Below are positions 10,305-21,094 of a DNA stretch of 64,000 bases, piece by piece. The stretch is from contig NW_022098050.1 of NCBI RefSeq assembly GCF_002288925.2, positions 8,621,322 to 8,685,321 on the forward strand. The letters run 5' to 3'. Both the position numbers and the translations under genes were made by a program. The notes under the pieces were generated by a model. That model was not told where the DNA came from, ran no database searches, and was given only the letters and a program-made list of their open reading frames with translations. Numbering within the stretch: the first letter of the stretch is position 1; every line of letters begins with the position of its first letter. Source of the DNA: Delphinapterus leucas (Eukaryota > Chordata > Mammalia > Artiodactyla > Monodontidae).

Positions 10305-10708
10305 ACTAAATGTCCATCAACAGATGAATGGATAAAGATGTGGAATATATACACAATGGAATATTACTCAGCCATAAAAAAGAGTGAAATAATGTCATTT
10401 GCAGCAACCTGGATGGACCTAGAGATTATCCTATACTGTTGGTGGGCTCCTCGTACACTGTTGGTGGGAATGTATGTAAGTTGGTGCAGTCACTATGGAG
10501 AATAGTATGGAGGTTCCTTAAAAAACTAAAAGTAGAGCTACCATATGATCCAGCAATCCCAGTCTTGGGCATGTATCTGGAAAAGATGAAAACTCTAATT
10601 CAAAAAGATACATGCACCCCAGTGTTCATAGCAGCACTATTTACAATAGCCAAGACATGGAAGCAACCTAAATGTCCACCGACAGAGGAATGGATAACAA
10701 AGATGTGG

Positions 10709-10739
<31 letters not shown>

Positions 10740-11208
10740 TGGAATATTACTCAGCCATAAAAAAGAATGAAATAATGCCATTTGCAGTAACATGGATGGA
10801 CCTAGACATTATCATACTAAGTGAAGTAAGCCAGAGAAAGACAAATGTCATATGATATCACTTATATGTGGAATCTAAAAAAATGGTACAAATGAACTTA
10901 TTTACAAAACAGATATAGACTCACAGACATAGAAAACAAAGTTATGGTTACCAAAGGGGAAAGGGGGGAGAGATAAATTAAGAGTTTGGGATTAACAGAT
11001 ACACACTACCATATATAAAATAGATAAACAACAAAGACGTACTGTATAGCACAGGGAACCATATTCAATATCTTGTAATAACCTACAATGGAAAAGAATC
11101 TGAAAAAAATATATGTACATATATATGTATGTATAACTGAATCAAGTTGCTGTACACTTGAAACTAACACAACATTGTAAATTAACTATACTTTGATTAA
11201 AAAATAAT
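10305..11208 (+). mobile_element. L1 ORF2 C-terminus and 3' UTR with an internal duplication
   Basis: An ORF at 10439-10855 covers the ORF2 C-terminus ([47 protein letters not shown]), followed by a 3' UTR ending in A-rich sequence near 11208. The segment 10305-10432 is an extra, out-of-order copy of what lies at about 10665-10817, placed before the upstream ORF2 text. There is also a short repeat of ACTGTTGGTGGG at 10436-10465. 5' truncated and inactive. Confidence 0.9.
10711..10740. repeat. (CA)n microsatellite grown inside L1 ORF2
   Basis: The usual L1 text TATATACACAATGG is replaced by a run of about 14 CA units. It stays in frame, so the ORF reads THTHTHTHT. This is a microsatellite born from a short seed in the L1. 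Confidence 0.9.
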
Positions 11209-11785
11209 GTGATGGTATAAATATGAAAAAAAGAGTAACTGACCTCAGAAATCTTAATTAGTCTGCATAATCCAGAAATCCCAGAGGATTCCAGAGTGGG
11301 GTGGATATTAGAGATTTTCTCCCTCCTATAGCCTATTGTGGTCTCCCAGCAGCACAGCACCTTGGCCTCACCGAGCAGGCAGGTGAGTACTGTTCAAGGA
11401 AGCTGACAGCAGGCAAGGACCCGTAGGTGCATGGGTCTGAGATGGCCCTGGGCAGGGCTGCAGTCCCAGGAGGCTAAGGAGGGGACTGGCGAGGGAGGGA
11501 TTCCCAATCCAGAGGAAATGAATCCCAGTCTGGGGCCCCAGAGACTGAACTAGGGAGTAGGAACGAAGGGGCAGGGCAAGGACCTGGCTTCTGGAACTCA
11601 GTGTCAAGACAGGGCCTGGGCAGGAGGCTGGGTCCACCTTCTAGGACAAGCGAGGAGGAAAATAAAGGTCTTTCTGAGGATTAGGCTTACCCTGGAGCCT
11701 GCGGTGAAATCAATCCTGGGTGAATCCAGTTGACTCTGCTACCACTCAAGTTGTCTAGAACTGTCCTGGGATGAACGCTAGAGCA
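11209..11785. other. Unassigned sequence, GC-rich centre
   Basis: No repeat recognised. 11340-11660 is purine- and GC-rich with an 89-codon minus-strand ORF (11368-11637) that is proline/serine/leucine-rich and shows no domain. A CAGGTGAGT splice-donor-like word at about 11381 has no matching exon evidence. Confidence 0.55.
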
Positions 11786-11985
11786 ACACTTCTCAAAGGT
11801 TAACGTGCACATGAATCACCTGGGGATCCTGTTGAAATGCAGATTCTGATTCAGTAGATCTAGGATGACGCCTGAAATTCTGCATTTCTAACAAGTTCCC
11901 AGGTGATATCCATGGATTACTGGGATTACCAAGAACCTCCTAGGAGATGCACTGTGTGGCAGCACCCAGGTGACCGGGATGACTC
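11786..11985 (-). mobile_element. MER5A-type hAT-Charlie MITE
   Basis: Reads ACTTCTCAAAGG, CATGAATCACCTGGGGATCC, TGCAGATTCTGATTCAGTAG, ATTCTGCATTTCTAACAAGT, CCCAGGTGAT: the MER5A consensus in reverse. The left terminal inverted repeat is recognisable; the right end is decayed. Confidence 0.85.
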
Positions 11986-12054
11986 CCGGAACTCTTCAAT
12001 TATCTGTTTCCTCTGACTCTGAGCTCAGATGAAGAGAGAGGGGAACAACCCCCA

Positions 12055-12088
12055 AAACACACACACACACGTACGCGCACACACACCT
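12055..12088. repeat. (AC)n microsatellite, interrupted
   Basis: An AC tract broken by GTACGCGC in the middle, giving an imperfect (AC)n with two CpG-containing interruptions. Confidence 0.9.
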
Positions 12089-12189
12089 TTAAAACCATGG
12101 AAGTCAATATTCTATGAGCCATTCTAAGAACCTCACTTCTGTTTACTGGGTTTAAAACACTGCCATAGATGGTGTTGCAAAGAGATTTA

Positions 12190-12610
12190 TAGCTTTTAAT
12201 CTTCTCATATGGCACAACTGCTAAATACAGTATAATATATGTGACAGGAATTAGTCCGGAATTTATTTAAGACTTTATCCCCTCAGTTCATATGTCAAAA
12301 GATTGCCATTTCCAATTATTTATTAGGAACGTGATGTTTTTCAAGGTGGATGCATTACTGTTGTTATCTGCTTTCAATTAGCTGAGAATTTACTATGCTC
12401 AGCCAAACGTCCATTCAGCAGCAAATTCCAGATTCCTGGCAGTCTGATTAACTTCCCAGGGCTCTTCCTTTATAGTTACAATAAATGAGGCTGTCTATAT
12501 CCTTTGCTTTCTTGCTTATGGAAGGAAAAAGAGTAGGTTTTGGAATTGAAGAAGAGAAGGGCGGGGGGAAGAAAATAAAGCTTCCTCAAGCAATCAGGAA
12601 ATATTATAGA
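12190..12610. promoter_or_regulatory. Candidate conserved non-coding stretch
   Basis: Repeat-free AT-rich DNA with dense homeodomain-like words (CCAATTATTTATTAGG near 12315, TTTCAATTAGCTGAG near 12375). This composition is typical of mammalian conserved enhancers. Conservation itself cannot be seen in one genome, so this is only a candidate. Confidence 0.25.
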
Positions 12611-12754
12611 TAGTGATAAATGCTTACCTTAGACCAAAAGCTACTCCACGCTAGAGTTTTTTCAGCCCTATGAAAGCTACCAGTTCGGTAGTATTATACA
12701 ATGCCTTCAGTGAAGGGTTGAAGGACTTGAACTTGGCACATTATTCATTGCTAT

Positions 12755-12930
12755 GGGGCCTGGTGTAATGGGAGAAGCATAAGCTTTGGAACCAATGGGG
12801 CCTGGCTCTTAAAACTGGGGTGCGTGGGCTAAGTTTTCTAACCTCCATTTTAAACGCTTTAAGCTTCATTTTCTGTAAAATCACGGCAATAATGGCTAAC
12901 TTGCAGATTTACCATGAATGTAAATGAAAT
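12755..12930 (+). mobile_element. MIR SINE
   Basis: GGGGCCTGGTGTAATGGGAG, AAGCTTTGGAACCAAT, CTAACCTCCATTTTAAACGC and TTTTCTGTAAAATCACGGCA match the MIR head, core and tail in order; identity is moderate. Confidence 0.8.
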
Positions 12931-13854
12931 CGGGTTTATGAAAAAAAACATGTCAACTAAGGTAACCCGGAACTTGAGTTTCAAACATTTGTTCAAACTG
13001 CATCCACTGTTTGCATCCAATCTCTCCCAGTCTCTCTGGGGACTTGAGGAGGGATTGGGGATACAGGGATGGGGATGGTTAATGTTTGTCCTGGCCATGG
13101 CTGGCCACAAGCTCTTCTACCTTCTGAATTAGTCCTGTTCTGGATTCCCCACTCTATGTACGACATAGGTCACCCCTGCTCTTGCCAGTGTATTAGCACC
13201 CATCCCTAAATCAAGCCACTCATGCAAGGTCATGTGTGTGTAGCAGATTTTATTACTGGGGATAAAGGGGAGGTTTACCTTGCAGCAATCACACACTTAG
13301 AATCAAATATTTACCACCCTGCATTTACAAGCTTACAACGCCATTTGTGTTAACTATGACTCCTGTTGTCGAACACGTGACTTGGCCCTCTTTTGGCCTT
13401 CTCTCTATCTGTCTCTTTCTCTTCCCCTTCTTCTTGGGTCAGTGGGAGGAGGCAATAAAACGAAACCTAGAATCTCTAGCATCCCCTTACTCATATCGGT
13501 TTAGCTCCCGATTGGCACTGACCTTACTTTTGGGAGCCCACCTTGAACCTGAGTCTTGACATCTCATTGACTCTTCAATGTGCTCTTCTAGGGAAGCACA
13601 ATTCCTCACTCTCAGGGATTTCTGTCTCAGTGGTTCAGATCACTGTATTAGAGCCCTACATCAGTCAGACACATACAGTGCAAGCTTGATGCATGGCACA
13701 TATAGGCACTGGACAAAGGTCGCTCTCACCTTAAAGTTTGCTGAATACCAGGCCTGCCTTGGGGGAAAGTGGCAAGGCTGGTGAAATGTGTCTTCCATCT
13801 GATTTTCTAATTTTTCTCCCCTGTGTTTCATTTCTTAGTCTTTTTTTGTATTTT
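12931..13854. other. Unassigned sequence
   Basis: About 900 bases without a confident call. 13430-13570 contains AATAAAACG followed by a pyrimidine-rich stretch, which could be the end of an LTR, but edges and duplications are not visible. Small ORFs (68-83 codons) show no domain. Confidence 0.5.
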
Positions 13855-13871
13855 CTGGGAAAATTATTTTC

Positions 13872-13987
13872 TTTTTTTCGGCCACAGTGCATGGCTTGTG
13901 GGGCCTTAGTTCCCCTACCAGGGATCAAACCCAGGCCCTCAGCAGTGAAAGTGTAGAGTCTCAACTACTGGACCACCAGGGAATTCC
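13872..13987 (-). mobile_element. Older short CHR-type SINE with target-site duplication
   Basis: Reverse-complement SINE: T-rich tail, CGGCCACAGTGCATGGCTTG, TTAGTTCCCCTACCAGGG, ATCAAACCCAGG (B box on the minus strand), and the head ending GGACCACCAGGGAATTCCC. A 17-base duplication flanks it: CTGGGAAAATTATTTTC (13855-13871) and CTGGGAAAAGTATTTTC (13988-14004), one mismatch. Confidence 0.92.
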
Positions 13988-14004
13988 CTGGGAAAAGTAT
14001 TTTC

Positions 14005-14640
14005 AACATTATCTTGCAACCCTCTACCCAAACTTGTAAACACCCTATTTTAACTTCCAAGAATTTGTACTTATCTTCCATTTGTTCTGCTTTATCATGT
14101 CATGTTCTTGATTCACGAATTCAGTGTCTTCTCTTACAAATTTAGGAGGATTAATTATTATTGGATTTCTTCTTTGCTGTTATTGTTGAAGTTTTCTCTG
14201 TCCCCTGAATTTTCTCTAGGTCCCTTCATTTCATGAATTTACTTGTTTGATCTCTGTCTTTTGTGTGATGGCTTTCTCCAAATGTCTGCTGACCTTTGGC
14301 TGTCTATCATATTTAACAGAGCTAAGCTGATTGGAGGTTGTGTGTGTGAGGGTAACCCTTGTCAACTGGTAGCCTTCACTGAAGGGAAACCTGGCAAAAA
14401 AACGAGCTGTTTCATTGGTTTTACTAAAGAACTTTGCTCTAGGATCACTCGGTTTCCTGAGAAAGAATATTTTCATTTTCCACCCTTAAGGCAAAGGTAG
14501 TAAAGAGTGGGAAAAAGAGTGGAGAAACATAAGCCTGGAGGGCAGCACTCTTGGTGTGGGATACAGAGAGAAAAGAGGTGGGGGTCTCACGACGGAGCAT
14601 GGGATCTTCAATTCTTCAGCCTTTCTGGAGTTCTATGCTG
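14005..14640. other. Unassigned AT-rich sequence
   Basis: Pyrimidine-rich with TTCTTTGCTGTTATTG-like words that resemble antisense old L1, but not clearly enough to call. ORFs of 81-85 codons on opposite strands (14231-14500) overlap and show no domain. Confidence 0.45.
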
Positions 14641-14644
14641 TAGA

Positions 14645-14745
14645 GCATAATGTGTTTCTCAAACTTTAGCTCACATAAAAATTACCTGGAGGGCTTGTTA
14701 AAATACACATTGCTGGGTCTCACCTCCAGAATTCTGATTCACCTG
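14645..14745 (-). mobile_element. MER5A-type MITE, partial
   Basis: GTGTTTCTCAAACTTTAGC, AATTACCTGGAGGGCTTGTT and TTCTGATTCACCTGAAG mark one half of a MER5A in reverse orientation. The other terminal repeat is not found. Confidence 0.75.
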
Positions 14746-14979
14746 AAGAAGTGACACAAGCCGTGAGGTGTTTTCCTCTACCAGTCAAATCTATTGGACA
14801 GTTGAAAGTGGCTGATGGGTATGACGTGAGACACTAAAAAACGAACAGACAAACCAACCCCTCTCTTCCAGCAACTATAGCAAGTAAATGTCCGGAGTTA
14901 AAGAGTCCTTCCCCTTGGTTAATAAACTTCCCCTTTAAACTATGACTATTCATGGAATGCAACTCATTGAGGAGTGACA

Positions 14980-15400
14980 TCTATGGCCCCCTCCCCTTGA
15001 GTCTGGCTAGGCTGATGACTGTCTAGACCAATGGACTAGGTGAATGTAAGACTGGGTAATTTCCAACTCTGGGTCAAAAAGGCAACACAGCTTGTGTTTA
15101 GTTCTCCTGAAGCATTCACTCTTTGATGGCCCTCTTGGAATGCTCCCTCTTGGAATTGAGCTGCCCTGATCTGTTGAGCCCGAGCCACATGGAGAGGCCA
15201 CACGTAGGGGCCTCGGTTAACAGACCCTGCTGAGCCCAGCCTTCAAGGCATCCCAGCCCAGGCTCCAACTGGATGAGTCATCTCCAGATGTCTGCAGCCC
15301 CAGGCTTGAAGCCATCCCAGGTGAAGCCCAGACATCAGGGAGCAGAGACAAGCCATTCTCGCCATGCCTTGTCTAAACTCCCAGCCTTCCTCATCCAGAA
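14980..15400 (+). mobile_element. Old LTR, MaLR/MLT1-type
   Basis: Typical ordered blocks: GGCCCCCTCCCCTTGAGTCT, AGACCAATGGACTAGG, TGGGTCAAAAAGGCAACACA, GGAGAGGCCACACGTAGG, CAGCTGAGCCCAGCC-like, and GGGAGCAGAGACAAGCC. The 3' end with its poly(A) signal is missing or very degraded. Small ORFs here are fortuitous. Confidence 0.6.
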
Positions 15401-15704
15401 AAGACTCTGTGCTTCACACCTGCTCAGAGCAGCACGAACGGGAGCTGCAGGTTCACATGGATGCATGCGGTGATGTGCTTCCTGCCTTTCTCCTTAAGGC
15501 CTGTGAACAACTTGAGGTCAGAGACACACTGCTTTGTTCATTTCTATATATCCAGGGCTTAAAACAGCGCCTGGCATATGTAGAAGCCCAATTATTTCAC
15601 CTTACTTATTTATAAATGGAGCACTCTAAGCAAAGCCTTTCAATTACTGTGTTAATAAATCCAAATTCTGCTCTTCACTTGGCTCAGAAGAACAAGTATT
15701 GTCT

Positions 15705-15985
15705 AGTGCAAGGCTCGGTGGTCACACAGGTGGGCTTTGAGGCTGGTCTGCCAGAATGTGAAGCCCAGCTCTGCTTCTTTCTGGCTGTGTGATCTTAGGT
15801 GAGCTAAATGCCTTTCTGGGCCTCATTTTTCTCATCTGTAAAATGGAGATAATAGTTGTACCTACCTTTTAGAAGCATTGGGAGGATTAAATACATGTAT
15901 GTGTAATATGCTTAGTACATCATTTAACATTTAGTAGGCACTCAATGGCTGCTAGCTATTTGATTATTGTTGTTGTTACTGCTAT
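15705..15985 (+). mobile_element. MIR SINE, nearly full length
   Basis: CCCAGCTCTGCTTCTTTCTG, GCTGTGTGATCTTAGG, TTTCTCATCTGTAAAATGGA, GATAATAGTTGTACCTACC, GGAGGATTAAATACATG and TAGGCACTCAATGGCTGC follow the full MIR order. One of the best-preserved MIRs in the window. Confidence 0.93.
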
Positions 15986-16189
15986 TATTATTATTACAAG
16001 GCAATTCCTCCAGGAACCAAACTGCAAATTCCCCCTTCTCATAAAAGCAGCTCCAAAAGGATGCTCCTGGCTCTGAGCCAGCTGTTGACAGTGCCCATGG
16101 CACTTCTCTCCACTAGGCTTTTTTTTTATTGGCCTTAGTTACAAGGGGTCTTATTGAGTTTGCTACTCACCACGCATCTGCACATATCA

Positions 16190-16400
16190 TGTGTGCCATT
16201 GGGGACTTGTAAAATCTGTTGCTTTTTACACAATGACTCTTGGGTGCAAAAGGATCACCAGGGAAGCTTGCTAAAAATGAAGATGCTAAGGCTCTGCTTT
16301 AGCCAGTCTGGAGTAGGGCCCAGAAACATGCTCTTTTAATAAGCCTCCCCAGGAAGCTCCAATGCAGGGGTCCCTGGAAGATCTGTTTCAGCAGGTGGTC
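16190..16400. mobile_element. hAT-type MITE (MER58/MER5-like)
   Basis: AAGGATCACCAGGGAAGCTT, GCTAAAAATGAAGATGC, a GTCTGGAGTAGGGCCCAG block, TAATAAGCCTCCCCAGGAAG and ATGCAGGGGTCCCTGG follow the hAT-Charlie MITE pattern of a near-symmetrical sequence. Family assignment is tentative. Confidence 0.55.
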
Positions 16401-16710
16401 TCCTTAAGACAAACACCACCCAAACCTTGACATCACCACTGATTACTCAAATAACTGGAGTGGATTTTTTTCTAATTCTTTGACACAGAATATCCAAAAA
16501 AATCAAGAACCTCCAGGATAAATGTATATTTAAACAATAATGTTAGTTTCTATTTCAAATAATATGCTCTGTACATTTTTTTCCAACTTCAGAAATCTCC
16601 TAAGGTGAAATACCTCTAAATTTAAAGCAATGGGTCCAAGAGTTAATATGAAAAAAAGTTCTATATAATATATTAAATATAGGACAATCACTATATTACA
16701 GAAAGCCTAA

Positions 16711-16812
16711 AATGTCTGGAAACACAGAGAAAAGAGTGTATTTATAAATACACATTTGTCATTTATAAATAAATACACTCCAGAGTGTCCATAAAGTCTA
16801 GAAACATCTGAA
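16711..16812. repeat. Hairpin with flanking short direct repeats
   Basis: GAGTGTATTTATAAATA (16734-16750) is answered by the inverted ATTTATAAATAAATACACTC (16761-16780). Outside the hairpin, AATGTCTGGAAACAC and AAAGTCTAGAAACAT form an imperfect direct repeat. GAGTGTCCATAAAGTCT resembles a mariner-type terminus, so this may be a decayed mariner MITE. Confidence 0.45.
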
Positions 16813-16936
16813 AATGTAGCTAACATACTGCTTGATAATAAATGTATCCTGTGTTTCCCGGACATTCAGACACCTTGTAGAACGTCAATACATCACTGTA
16901 GTTACATGATTCTGATATATCAGGGCCCACATCAAG

Positions 16937-17040
16937 CCTCCTTCCCTCGCTTCCCTCCTTCCTTCCTTCCCTCCCTCCCCCTTTCCCTCCTTCCCTTCCT
17001 TGCTTCCTCCTTCTCTCCATGTCTTTCTCTTTCCTTCTAC
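16937..17040. repeat. (CCTT)n-type pyrimidine-rich tract
   Basis: An almost pure C/T strand of about 100 bases built from CCTT and CCCT units; it creates a lysine/arginine/glycine-rich ORF on the minus strand that is not real. Confidence 0.9.
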
Positions 17041-17680
17041 CATCATTTCCCGAGCTCCTAAAATATGGAGGAGGCAGAATCCCTACTCTTAAGGAACATT
17101 CTCCTTGGGGTGTAAAATATAAACATGTGACACATTTAAATGTTATTATAAGCCACATCTCAATCAGGTGAGTGATTCAAAGGCTGTGTGCTATAAAATT
17201 CTGGGGCAGAGGTGTCAGGCTGTCCGGGACAGTCCAGATCACTTTCAAGGCATTTCATTATGCTGTGTGTAGACCTTCTTCACTATCTCTCTATCTAGGA
17301 AACAGTCACACAAAAGTCCAACAGCAGGTCATAAATGAGCCCTATGATACAGTGAGAATAAAAATGTTTTTCAAATTTTATATGAAAGGAGATCTTGATT
17401 CAAGGGGATTATGCTTAATTTTCCACGCTGTGGGACCTGACCCCAACTCAGGGATGAGGACAATGGCATGTCACCCAGTTTCTATTCTAAGGTTCTGACA
17501 CAGGTTGGACATCGACATAGGTAGCGAAGTGAATTTCCTTTTTTTAATTTTGACTGAAGTAACGTTTATTTGTTTTTAATATTGTTTATGCATAATATTC
17601 ATCATTTACATAATGTTACGATTTTATGAGGTTGATTTACATTCAATTTTTTTGAGGCTATGGAAACTTTCTTTTTCTTT
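17041..17680. other. Unassigned sequence, with a possible L2 remnant at its left end
   Basis: 17060-17130 (AGAATCCCTACTCTTAAGGA) resembles antisense L2. The rest, including a 108-codon ORF at 17172-17498, matches nothing I know, and 17520-17680 is AT-rich. Confidence 0.45.
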
Positions 17681-17735
17681 TTTTTTTTATTGAAGTACAG
17701 TTGATTTACAAAGTCGTGTTAGTTTCAAGGAAGTA
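17681..17735 (-). mobile_element. L1 3' terminal tip, antisense
   Basis: A T-run followed by ATTGAAGTACAGTTGATTTA and GTTAGTTTC is the reverse complement of the extreme 3' end of cetartiodactyl L1. It is extremely 5' truncated (about 50 bases). Confidence 0.8.
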
Positions 17736-17947
17736 AATTTTTCCATCTCATTTCTTCTGGTTCCTTTCATGCAGGTTACTTCTCTGGGGAGGTGAAGAGA
17801 TGAAGGAGATATCATTGTCAGTCTCCAGAAGGTAGGAGAGAGGGGAAATTTCCTTGCTCAAAATTATCATTCATCATCCTGATCAAGAGAGTCTGCTGAG
17901 ACAAAGCCTCAGACTTCTACAGAGATCATCCATGAGAATTTGCCCAG

Positions 17948-18155
17948 AGTAGAGTTTCTCAACTTAGGCATGATCACCACTTGGGGCTGGATAATTCTTT
18001 GCTGTGGGGGGCTGTTCTGTGCACTGGAGGAAGTCTAGCAGCATCCCTGGCCTCTACCCAATAAATACCAGTAGCACCCGCCCCCAGTTGTGACAACCAA
18101 AATATGTCTCCAGATGTTGCCAAATGTCCTCTGGCGGAAGTGGTCAACAATTATC
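17948..18155 (-). mobile_element. MER20 hAT-Charlie MITE
   Basis: Reverse-complement MER20: AGAGTTTCTCAACTTAGGC, GATAATTCTTTGCTGTGGGG, TAGCAGCATCCCTGGCCTCT, GTTGTGACAACCAAAATATG and CCAGATGTTGCCAAATGTCC. Length is near the usual 219 bases; the right terminal repeat is degraded. MER20 copies have been reported as regulatory elements in placental endometrium; nothing here shows such a role. Confidence 0.9.
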
Positions 18156-18159
18156 CTGG

Positions 18160-18330
18160 GGAACAAAATCACATCTGGGCTGCACACTGGAACCACCAGA
18201 GGAGATTTAGAAAGTACTGGTGCCTGGGACTCTCCCCCAGAGTGTCTTATTTGATTGGTCTGGGGGTGGCCTGCATTGTAGGGTTTTTAAACACTTCCCA
18301 AGGAGTTTCATTGTGGACCAGGGTTCATCT
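18160..18330. mobile_element. MER3/MER33-like hAT MITE
   Basis: GGGCTGCACACTGGAACCAC, CTGGTGCCTGGGACTC, GAGTGTCTTATTTGATTGGT and GGGGTGGCCTGCATTG follow a known MER hAT consensus. It abuts the MER20 at 17948-18155. Exact family uncertain. Confidence 0.65.
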
Positions 18331-18834
18331 CAGATTTACCCACAAATTCTGACTCTGACACGGACCCCCTCGCAAATCGCATGTCCAATGCCATGTTGGC
18401 CTCGTGATTACCGCAGCCTGCATCCTCCTGGCTTATTGGCTCAGTGTTGGCTTTGGTTTTTCAGGTTAGAACATTGCCTTTTCCACAACTATTTGTCTTC
18501 CATTTATATGTTTTACCAAGGAAATTCAGACATCGACATCAGGCCAATGGGGGACATTTTGGGGTCAAGGGGTCTTTGTGACATTCCCACAAAACACCTC
18601 AATAAGAAGGCTTCTCTTTGCAACCCATCTTGTGAGAACGGAGGCCACGTGTGCGTGCCCGGGTATGTGCTCAGGAGAAAGCACACGAAGTAAAGCAAAG
18701 GGGGAAAGACCACAATTTCTCCTCTTGGAATTTTCTCAGACTAGCCCTGGAATGGCAACACACCAAAATAATGAGCATCCGTGCTTCCACTGCTTTCAAC
18801 CAAACTTCTCCTGAATGAATTAGGACAGCTACAA
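18331..18834. other. Unassigned sequence with chance ORFs
   Basis: Part of a 157-codon plus-strand ORF (18220-18693) that begins inside the MITE. Its end reads CNPSCENGGHVCVPGY, which mimics an EGF-like domain, but the domain is incomplete, no second EGF cysteine set follows and no splice context supports an exon. Confidence 0.5.
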
Positions 18835-19410
18835 CCTACTGACCCATATCCTCCGATCTAGGAACTCTGCTCCTAGCTCTCCATCCAACAGAAATGTTTA
18901 CTTATATTACCAAAAGATAAGTACTATAATGTTCATAGCAGCACTCGCCATAATAGTCACAACTAGGAATTATCCAGATGCCCATCAACAGTGGGATGGA
19001 TAAATAAATTGTGATGTATTCACACAAGGGAATACTACACAGCCATGAGAATGAACGGGCTATAACTTCACACAACACACTGATGAATTTCACAGATAAA
19101 ATGTCGAGCCATAGAAACCAGACCCCAAAAAGGGTTTATATTGATGATTTAATTTATATAAGTTCCCCCAAAACAGACGAAACTTATTGGTACTGTTAGA
19201 TGTTAGGATAGGGGCCACCCTCAGGAATGGGGATAACAAGTGGAGAGCATAAAGGGGCTTCTGGGATGTTTCAGGTCACACTTCGTTTCTTGATCTGGGT
19301 ATTGGTTATGTGAGTGTGTTTGGTTTGAGAAAATGTATCGATGTGTACATTTATAATTTATGTACTTTTCTGCTTGTCTATACTTCAATAAAAATATTTA
19401 GAATTTAAAA
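18835..19410 (+). mobile_element. Old L1M ORF2 tail and 3' UTR
   Basis: CATAGCAGCACTCGCCATAA, GCCCATCAACAGTGGGATGG, GGGAATACTACACAGCCATG are the ORF2 tail in broken frames; a 3' UTR follows and ends TACTTCAATAAAAATATTTA near 19410. Confidence 0.85.
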
Positions 19411-20695
19411 ATTACCTTCTGTTTCTCAGCTGCTGCCTCTTCCCTCCCAAGCTGGGAGATTGGGGGCTTTGACACAACACTGGTGAGTCGGGAGCTGGGC
19501 AAGTCCCAGATAACCCCTCTTATCCTTGTCATCATCCCCACCCCTACACTGCTGCCCTCCACTCAGGTAGTCATGCATAGGCTGGAAGCAGATAGCCTAG
19601 AAGTGAGGGGACTCAGTGTCCCATGGCCTGTCTGCTGGAACCAAGACAGTTCTACTGACGATCAACCTCCTGAGACCACAAACAGAGTCCAGCTCCAAAC
19701 TGGGCAGAGAGCTGTGCGATTTTTTTTTCTTTTAGTCTAGATTGTTTATCCCTAAATCAACAATCTTGCAGCAATGACAGAATCGGGCTGCAGCTCGAGG
19801 GTGGGATCCACTGGTGTGGCCTTTTGGCATGCACCACCCCAGCGCGTCACACTCCAGGCTGCACATCAACTCTGTCCAGGGCCTCTGCCCCTCGCGGCAG
19901 CGAATGTGTTTTTCCCACAGATGATACCATTGTATTTGTCCCAACATCTGGATAATATTCTGGACCGCTCGCATATGTGAATCAGGTGTTTATTTTACTA
20001 GTGAACTACACCTGCAGCCTAAATAGCGTGTGCTGAGCAGCTGTTGGTGACTCTGAATTGAGACCTAGGTGAGGAGTCGTAAACCCGGGAGGTTCATCCT
20101 TAGCCAGAAGGATCCAAGACTTTCCAATTCAATAAATCTGGACACTATTGAGAGAAGAGAGACATCATTACAGACAGATAATGGTCCAAAATCCCAGCCA
20201 GTGATGACTGGGGAAGCAGATGTAAGCCAGGATGATTTTTATATGTTCCGATAGCCCCTGCCGGGTGGGAGATGAAATAAGCAAAAGGTCTGATTGGTAA
20301 CTACATTTGGGCCACTGAGCAATTGCAGAGGTAGAAGCAATCACATTGCCTGTGCTTGCCAGAAGGAAAAGGATGGGGTTGACCTGCTAAAGGCAATCGA
20401 CTTGTCACATAGCTTTATGTACTCAGACACTCTCAAACCCAGTTACATAATCCACCTAAGATGCTGCCCATCTGGGACAGTTACTGTCCCCCACCCCAAT
20501 GTATTCAGTTGTTCAGCCAGTCCTTCTGATGTCTGAAAATTAAAAAAAAAAGAATATTTATGCATGGAGTGAAGAACTGGGAATATAATAATGGAAAACG
20601 TGACCCCTCCCCTCAAGGAGTTCATCATCAGGGTGGCCTGGTTATTGGCTGTTACATAAGAAGCCACCCCAAAACTTAGGGTTTCAATATAATAA
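19411..20695. other. Unassigned low-repeat sequence
   Basis: About 1.3 kb without a recognised repeat or gene. Base composition is balanced in the left part. ORFs of 60-85 codons show no domain. A10 at 20541. The stretch could be conserved non-coding or old unique DNA. Confidence 0.5.
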
Positions 20696-20708
20696 CAGCC
20701 AGGGTGAC

Positions 20709-21085
20709 TATCTTAGTCAGCTCAGGCTGCCCTAACGAATACCATACACTGGGAGGCTTAAACAACAGAAATTTCTTTCTCATAGTTCTAGAAACTGGAA
20801 GTTCAAGATCAAAGTGCCAGTAGATTTGGTTCCTGATGAGGACCCTCTTACTGGCTTGCACTGTGTCCTCACATGGCTTTTCTTCTGTGTGTGTTCGGAA
20901 AAAGAGATCTCACCCTCTTCATCTTCTTATAAGGGGACTAATCTCATCATAAGGGCCCCACCCTCATGACCCCATCTAAACCTAATTACCTCCCAAAGGC
21001 CCCACCTCCAAATACCATCACATTGGGTGGTTATGGCTTCAACATATGAATTGGGGTGGGGAGACTCAAACATTTAGTCCACAAC
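20709..21085 (-). mobile_element. MaLR LTR (MST/MLT1A-like), antisense
   Basis: Reverse-complement MaLR LTR: TATCTTAGTCAGCTCAGGCT, AACAACAGAAATTTCTTTCT, GTGTCCTCACATGGC, GGGCCCCACCCTCATGACC, TACCTCCCAAAGGCCCCACC, CATCACATTGGGTGG, ending TTAGTCCACAACA. Flanks GTGAC and ATGAC are a candidate 5-base target duplication. Confidence 0.82.
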
Positions 21086-21094
21086 AATGACCAG

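Noticed and set aside
11375..11395. CAGGTGAGT splice-donor-like site next to a GC-rich ORF
   Set aside because: A single consensus word occurs often by chance; no acceptor, coding bias or domain accompanies it.
16820..17158. 112-codon ORF rich in Gly, Arg, Glu and Lys
   Set aside because: It is the antisense translation of a CT-rich simple repeat.
18600..18693. CNPSCENGGHVCVPGY, resembling an EGF-like domain at the end of an ORF
   Set aside because: The rest of the domain is absent, the ORF starts inside a hAT MITE and there is no splice-site support; the match is likely chance.
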